Origin: Albula goreensis
Taxonomy: Eukaryota > Chordata > Actinopteri > Albuliformes > Albulidae
DNA length: 64,000 bases
Assembly: GCA_022829145.1 (NCBI GenBank)
Contig: CM040741.1
Span: 55,734,180-55,798,179, forward strand
Reading direction: 5' to 3'
The notes beneath the pieces were generated by a model that saw only the letters and a list, made by a program, of their open reading frames with translations, ran no database searches and was not told the origin of the DNA. This document shows, piece after piece, positions 56,591 through 64,000 of the stretch; positions within the stretch are counted from its first letter, which is position 1; every line of letters begins with the position of its first letter. A program made the translations under genes and the position numbers.

Positions 56591-59500
56591 TATCAATCTA
56601 TGTCCATTGTATACATTATAAATGTTATATACAATGTATATATATTTTTTGTGCAATTAATTATTCGTGCTCAAAATGCAAGTACTGAGATCTACACTAA
56701 CATGTTAGGAGACGGGGAAGTAGAGAGTTTTTTTTATCTCTTTTGAGTTTTGGCAGTGTGGATTCCATAAATCACTGCCAAAAATCATGTGGCCATTCTC
56801 AAATGTTTAAAGAGAACTCTTTCTAGACAACTATGCTTCATTGCTGACATATTTATGCAGTTGTAAGTTGGTCGATACTGTTTTTAATAGTAACTCAGGT
56901 TATTTATTTACCACAGGCTCTTGTCAGCCACAAGTGATGGCAGTAGAAGTGGATGAGACAGTTTCCTGATCTAAATTTAGATTCATTCATTCGTTTTACA
57001 GACTTTAAAGCTACAATATCTAACTTCATATTGAGTCATCCAATCATTTTTAATCTCAGGGAAAACTGAAACTCAGGGCGGAGTATGTTTGGATGTGTGT
57101 GTGTACTGCCTGTTGCTAAGTGTGTGCTTGTTACACATCCAACCCAAACAAATATCTCAGGGAACAACATAGGGCCCATTAAAGTGGTTCTAAAAAGTAA
57201 CGAATCCTCTGGGGACTGATGAACTGCAGTGAATGCAGAGGCACGGGAAGTGATAAGGGATTGGATGAGGGACAACATTGTGGTAAGAGACAGCTGTTCT
57301 GCTGGTGGAGTTTCTCCATGTGGACCAAAGGGGGTCTCCACTGTGAGCTCTAGGGTTACTGCTGACGAACCTGTCCGGAAGAGATCAGAGAGTGGGAGGA
57401 CGGCAGCAGACAGGTGGAAGGGAGGGGTCGTACCGATCGGGCTGTCCGTTGACGTCACAGAGAAACAGAACACCAGCCCAAAGTGCCTTCGCATACTGCA
57501 GTCTGCCAGGTGGTTCCGGGCAGAGATGATAGTTCAGATCACATGTCCAGTCAGATCTTTGTTTTGTTTGGTTGTTTGGATTGTCTCACAGCTCAGATCA
57601 CCACTAGCAGTCCTTTGGTGGTGAACTGTAAGCAGGTCGTGACCTGAGAACTACAGGGTTCCTAGTTCATTTTTAAATTATGTACATATACATACTGTAT
57701 TTAACATGTGTATGTGTTGTACATATGAGCTGTTTGAACTTTTAAAAAGTTCAAAATAAAGTTGTGATTACAATTATTAGGAAGTTGTAATTATAGTAAA
57801 ATAAAAGTTATTGTTCCTTCTACACTGAAAAACTAGTGTCTAATCACATCACAGCTTAAAAACTTACCAGACAAGTACCTACATTGATGTCAAGTGATTC
57901 TAAACATGTACCAAGAAAATGGCTGGAAATTCAATAATAAGAAAGCCTAAAATAGATAAATCCATTGAAGAATTCCCAGGCAAGTGGGAAATGTGAATTG
58001 GGAATGATATTATCCGGACTATATAAAGCCATCCATATTGCTATCAAAATGTTATTGTAACTCAGTTTTGAAACAAGCTTGCAAGCTACGTTCCAAATGC
58101 TAATACATCAGATAAACATAAATTAGGCTGACACTATAACTTACTGCCGCTTTTGACACAAACACACTAAAATGTTTAAAAAGGAAATGCAATTCAATTT
58201 GACATAATTGCTCATCATAATGTGAAAAATATATATGGTGGGTTTTTTTTTTAAATTTACAGGAGCAATACAAGGGTTACATTGCGACATGTATCTGACT
58301 TTCTGTTCAAATATTTCTCATCTGGCAATGTTTTAGCTGTGTGACACTGAGGAGGAGTCTGACGGAGGTCTAAGATAAGGGATTTTTTGTCCTAATCTGA
58401 TATACATGGTTTTCTCTTTACAACACTGCATTGGTCTAGGGATTTTCAATAACACAGCTGTTGTGTGGCTCCAACTTTTAGGCATACACTGGGGTTTCAA
58501 AACAAGCCAAGAAAACAGCTAAATAAATACCACAGATCCATTATCGTGACACACTATTTGTCCCTCTTGAAGAAATATTTAGAACCGCCTATACTGTTTT
58601 ATATATATGTATTTTTTTTTTCTTTCAAATGTGGTCTAAACAAAACAATAACCATTGATGTTGGTATCCTGTATTAAATAAGAATGGCAGCAACACAATT
58701 TAAGATTTTCCTTTTTCTTAGCTGTTAATTCATTTTGAATACACTGAAATATCTCTGGGGAAACATCACTGGTTTATGATCACAGCCTTTATTCAGTCTG
58801 CCCTCAAACCACCAGTTTGTGACAGCATAACACATTTAAGGGGACTAATTTCTTCTTTACATTATTATATTTGTGGGCTATTTTTTTCTTTCCATGGTAT
58901 TGGATAATGTATCATATATCAGGTGGGAAGAGGTGGCTGGGGGTGGTGGCTCAGCTTCACTTGATTAATAAAGTCTAACAGTGCCCAGCATCTAACTAGT
59001 AAAGATGCTTTACCCTCCTCATCACTAAAACATGATGAAAATAAGGTAAACAAATGATTTTTAATTAATAGCAGGTGCTGCCCTGCCCATAAGGATTGAT
59101 TTCTTGAGAATGTAGGCGGGAAAATAAGACATTTGGTTTAAGCCTATATTTAATTGAACATGAGTGCTCTCCCTTAAAACGAGCAGCCTCAAACACATGG
59201 GGTGAACCACACATAATAAAATCCCTTGTTTTTCTTTTCCTTGCCCATGCGTGATCCAGTTACTGTATATACATGAAAAATAGCACACAATTCAAGTATG
59301 TTATTGAAAACACATTGGGTTATAATCCAACAGAAGCGCACATATTCATAATAAAAGTTTATAGATTCTATAACTTCAAAGAAAATGGAAAAAGGATGAA
59401 CGGTTTGCGTATCTGTGGGCTGCCCTCTCAAACTCCAGAGGGAGAGCTTAAGTCTCATCAACTGCACATTCACACAGCTCTTTCTGGCTGGTGTTTGACC

Positions 59501-62500
59501 GCTTCCTCAATAAACACTTGTGACCACTTTACTTTCATTATTTCATTTCCTGTGAAGGAGAACGGAAAATAATGTACATAAATCTGAAAATAAGGTACAT
59601 CAATATTCTGTTCTTAATTCTCTCAGCTGATAACTCAACATTTTGATTCTGTCAGAAGAACACAATTTATACAGACGCATGTCAATAATGACATGTCATT
59701 AAATGATAACAACCTCTGAGCAATTGTGCTTTCCAAATGCATATGTACATAAACATACAGGTTGCTATTATGTGAAATCTATCATGCATTAATTGTGCCA
59801 TTGTTCAAGCATAACTGTGGAATTGTAAAAAGTCATTTCTGTGTGAGTAAAGGCACTTAATTTTCTGGTTTGATGTGGAAGTGACTGGTAAAGAGGACAT
59901 GCTACATTTGTTGCATTGACTGGAGCACATTTTCGGAAATCACTGCTCTGTTAAACAACAATGGTCTGTTGCACATTTTCAATATTCCATGTTTCCAGTA
60001 TTGAAGTATGATGAAATGTTGGACTGTGCAGAGGGTTTCCAAGCTTTGGCCTGATGAAATATTCACCCATGAGTCATGCGCTGGAAGGCCAAACCTGCAC
60101 ACACTCAGCTCAACTAACTGCAACACTCTTCACTCTACATGTACACACTTCTTTTCAGGTCAGGTGGGTTTGCTGAGGATTCAAATGGTCTCTTAAAAAG
60201 TCAGAAGGCAAGGTACAGTAAATCAGTCAAATAAAAGCAAATTACTATGAAACAACAGAGCCAATAAAAAGTTACTGAAAAAAACATGGCCCATCATAGC
60301 CTATACACTAGCTATGTTCAAAGTAGTTTTCTAAGATGGCTGCTCTGAAAAGATTTCTAATTCCAAAAACATTCCTAATTTTGAAATTCATTGATGGAAA
60401 CACAGTGCAAAAAACTAAAAACATATTTACTTTTCACATCTTAGTTTGGGTATTTCCAGTAAGATTCAAATCCTTTGGCTGATTAAACAAAACATATGCA
60501 CTCAGTTAAAACAATCGATACAGACCTGCTCAACAAGTATGTTTAAGAATGCTGGTAAGTGTATTAAGTATGCACTTGATGATAAAATTGAATTTAATAA
60601 TTAAATGAAACATCTTGGATAGTCAAAGATATTATAAAATTGCAAGATAACACACCTAGATGACAGTCAAATCATCCATCATCAGCCTTGTTCACTTATG
60701 CCCATCAAACTGGAATTGATGTTTCATAATATTCCAGTTTTTAGTCTTTATGCAGTCCTTGGCAGCTACTCCTACCAGCATTTAAGGAAATTTCTTACTA
60801 ATGCTATCAATTTACGAACAGGCTTAATAGAATGTAATTGCTGAAATAATGCCTAATTATTTAATTTCCAGCACTGTAAATGCTGGATGTGTTGGGTAAG
60901 CGTTTTCATGAATTTACTTACATAATTTTTATGGATTGAATTTTAAAGTTTTAGATTGGTTACTATGCTCTACAAGCAGTGAAACTCTCCTTTTGTAAGG
61001 CTAATGTGCCAAGTAGATAATAAAGCATAACAGTAATATTTCAGGGCCTTTGAGTAAGAGCTTCCATCTTACAGCAAGCCTGGAATCTTTGGGTGCGTGA
61101 TAAGATATGAATAAGGAGATAGAAAACCTTGTTCTTGCATTTTTCCCTCTTTGTTGAAACCGTCATATTTCTACATAAGCGTTCTCCTAATAGGCATACG
61201 TCTGCTGTAATGTTTTGCTCTTAGAGACTTTGACTCTCCCCAATGGCTTATTGAGTGGGCTATTATATATATATATACATGCAGCTTAAATTCTTATTGC
61301 ATACCAAGATCCTGTGTGTGTCAATAGCTGGAGAATGAGCAGACTTAATTGTTCTGAAAGAATGTCTTCGCACAGATGGAGAAAGGTAAAGCTTTAAGAG
61401 GGTGGTGATTTTTATGATACCTGACGGACACACAGAGGGGAATCAGATGTCCCACACACAATTTAAAGCATTGCAGTCATGGCTGTTCTGTACGTACGTG
61501 GTATTTTCTCTGGGAGATATCAGCTAACACTGAGACCCAGGGGGCGGATTCCTCTTTTCAGCATTTCAGCCAGTGGGACAGCAATAAAGAAACACCTGGA
61601 GGCTACTCAGTGGAGTTAGAGAGCGCAGATTTACCAATGCGTTGCCTGAGGGATACGCCCTCCAACAGTCGATGACACTCTTTGTGGCTTTGTGACTGCA
61701 TGCTACGTCAATTTTTTTCCCTCAAATGATGCGGTATAAGCTGAGGGAGAGAACTCTTCCAACATTAAAATAGCAACTTCCTGCAATTTCTATTTAGTGA
61801 CGATTAGTGGGAAAACCCACTAAAACTGAAACGTCTTGTGGAAAATTGTGATTTTTTATGAATAAATGTCTTGGCACTTGCCTCAATTGCTCTCTACAGC
61901 CGCCTGCAATTACTCACGTACAGCATGCAGCCCTTACAGAAATTCATAAATTGCTCTACAAAAGCTGCCACTCTACCCCGTCTTAAAGGTAATGACCTCT
62001 ACCAGAGAACATTGGCCAGTTATTTCCATCTATTTGAGAGTGCACTGAAATCATGCACAAAAAGCATAATTCATAGCACAGCAAAATGTTATTTCCTAGT
62101 TGGTACTTTCAGCAAGTGACATCTATCACATGATGAATAATGTGAGTAAGTGGAGTGGAACTGAAATATGAATGAACGCTTGAGATGTCGCATGACATGT
62201 TTATCTAAATATACCATGTGTTTTTCTAAGAGACCGAGAAATCTGCCAGTTGCGGGAGGCAATGAGCACATTTGTGCTTACTCCACCCCACTGAATTTCC
62301 CTGGACAAACAAACGGAATTGACTTTTTTAATCACGCAGGAAAACTCCACAGATTAGACAATACACTGGAATTCCTCCAGTCAATTCTCCAATCCAATCA
62401 CCTTTGTTTTTCATCAGGGAATCTTTAAAAACGTAACATTCTGGCCAAAATAGGCTCACGGTGACAATTTGATTCTGTTCAATTTATCAGAGCAGACCCC

Positions 62501-63190
62501 CAGATATTGTCACAAAGAAATATTTTGCATTTTTTAGTGGTGTACACATATACCAGATTTGACTGGAATAAATCAAGTTCAGATTGAACCCTAAAGAATG
62601 CAACATTAGTGACTCATGTCACATTTGAAGCGCCTATAGTTTTAACGTCTGTAAATATTTCATCACTGCCCATTAGCAAAAGCTAATTTAACAGCACTTT
62701 TACAGGGAGGTTATGCATGTATTTAATAGATGAGCAGGACCAGGGCATGCTGGGTGGCTCATCCCACAAGGAAAGTGCTCCAGGGCATGGATGGGGCCCC
62801 ACTGTCTGGCTCTGGATTATGACTGCGCCAGCAACAGTGATGAAAATCCTGCCAGGCAAAACATAATTTGCCCAAGTGTCCTTGTTTGCACTCTCCCAAA
62901 TTTTCAGAGGACATTGCAGCAATGCGGCTCAACTACAAATATGACGAGGCATTATGAAATTGAGAAAAGCTGTGAAAATCAGGGTTAGAAACTGATTTCA
63001 AAAATGAAGGAAGAAAGCCAGAAAAGAGCCCTTTCTGACAGCAACAAATAAACTGAAGTGTCCAGAGTTTGTCAAATACCATTGGCATGGGGTACTGATG
63101 TCCCCGAAGACCAAACCTGAACAGTTTGGCCCTCCGTGTTCACTATCAATACATTTTGCTCTGGGGAGGCATTGATACAAAAAAATGGAA
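56591..63190. other. Intergenic, no gene recognised
   Basis: AT-rich. It includes a GC-richer stretch with open frames on both strands (57036-57624), discussed under findings, and repeat-free stretches at about 61,420-61,700 and 62,160-62,420. No exon of a neighbouring gene could be supported. Confidence 0.45.
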
Positions 63191-63194
63191 TCAT

Positions 63195-63500
63195 ACCTTT
63201 TGTGAGTTATAGTGGTGGACTATGGGGCTGTTTTGCTGTCACTGATCCTGGGGTTCTTGTCAAGGTCAATGGAAACATAAACTCTATTAAGTATCTGGAC
63301 ATTTTTCTTCAGCCAGGAGACTTGGCCACAGGTGGACCTTCCAGCACAACAATGACCCCAAACATATCTCAAAATCAACACAGGAATGATTGATTGAAAG
63401 TAAAACAAGTTTCACAATGGCTATCTCAGTCTCTTGACTTAAACCTAATTGAATTCCATTATCTTGTTCATTTCCATCAAGTCCAAAAAATATTTATGAG
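63195..63500 (+). pseudogene. Tc1-like transposase fragment
   Basis: The plus strand reads SGGLWGCFAVTDPGVLVKVN then GNINSIKYLDIFLQ, and in another frame QHNNDPKHISKS (63348-63383 region; second catalytic Asp) and MAISVSLD-like sequence. These are the middle parts of a Tc1-type transposase broken by frameshifts. The flanks to 63040 on the left and the right end are too degraded to place. Confidence 0.75.
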
Positions 63501-64000
63501 ACCATTGTTTGCATGCATGTGCGATGGGAGATATGCCAACCCTTACTCCTAATGGAGCAAGCTCACTTGTAGTACTGTGTGGCCTCTCTTCAGAAGAGTG
63601 TGCACATTTCAGCTCCAGTGCTCCTCATGTACACTGGCTTAATCCCTCAAGACTCCCCATAAAATGTAAATAGAGTTGTTTATACAATAAGAAATCAATT
63701 TTTTTTGGTCATGAAGTTGCTTTGCAAAAGCCCTTGCACTGCTGTAAGTTTAACAGGCTCAACCAGACACACACCTTAACATTGACTCCATAAAAACTAA
63801 AAAGTTGACTTCAATTTTGAATGCAATAATGTACGTAGTGTATGGCTATATAATTGATCGTTCTTCTTAGGAAATCAGCAGGTGTTTTTAAGAATATGAC
63901 ACACTATACATTGTTGCTTCTCATTTATAAAAGCTTTTGAGGAAAAGCTTTTCCCTCACTGCAGAAATTGTACAATGCTGAAAACACCTGAAACACCAAT
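63501..64000. other. Right edge, no element recognised
   Basis: Nothing supportable was seen in this stretch. Confidence 0.4.

Noticed and set aside
1-64000. Any prokaryotic, phage or CRISPR-type system
   Set aside because: Sequence composition, split gene, microsatellites and transposon types are all those of a vertebrate genome.

Overview
This window is animal nuclear DNA, most likely from a ray-finned fish. The evidence is a split gene with GT-AG introns, vertebrate-type protein exons, long CA/TA/GA microsatellites, tRNA-derived SINE fragments of a type familiar from teleosts, and many dead Tc1/mariner copies. It contains no prokaryotic operons, CRISPR arrays, rRNA genes or intact tRNA genes.

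One protein-coding gene can be supported: the 5' part of ADAMTS19 on the minus strand. Nine coding exons were placed by splice sites, reading-frame continuity and family motifs. Running from right to left they are exon 1 (36036-36102, signal peptide), exon 2 (35230-35678, propeptide), exon 3 (28737-28896, propeptide end with a furin site and cysteine switch), exon 4 (26135-26307, second furin site and start of the metalloprotease), exon 5 (25051-25134), exon 6 (23708-23862), exon 7 (20897-20940), exon 8 (14775-14880, first half of the zinc site) and exon 9 (2678-2818, second half of the zinc site and Met-turn). Every junction keeps the frame open. Together they encode about the first 459 residues. 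The remaining metalloprotease, disintegrin-like, thrombospondin, cysteine-rich and spacer regions lie beyond the left edge.

The introns (1-35 kb) hold two related Tc1 copies (about 1.42-1.9 kb, and one at 6085-7239 that keeps both terminal inverted repeats and its TA duplication). They also hold a pogo/Tigger-like MITE (684-996), other MITE-like inverted-repeat elements, a tRNA-Ala-like SINE head, a reverse-strand SINE, a LINE 3' tail, minisatellites and microsatellites, and two striking hairpins.

The right part (36.6-64 kb) is upstream of ADAMTS19. No host gene could be supported there. It carries a C-rich 26-bp minisatellite, a mariner remnant (about 40.0-40.5 kb), three more Tc1 remnants (about 44.0-44.8, 55.65-56.6 and 63.2-63.5 kb), microsatellites, and some GC-richer non-repetitive stretches that may be regulatory. 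I did not find a convincing new biological system. The best leads are an almost perfect intronic hairpin in intron 4, a 43-bp tandem repeat touching the exon 5 splice donor, and the G-rich minisatellite upstream of the promoter.
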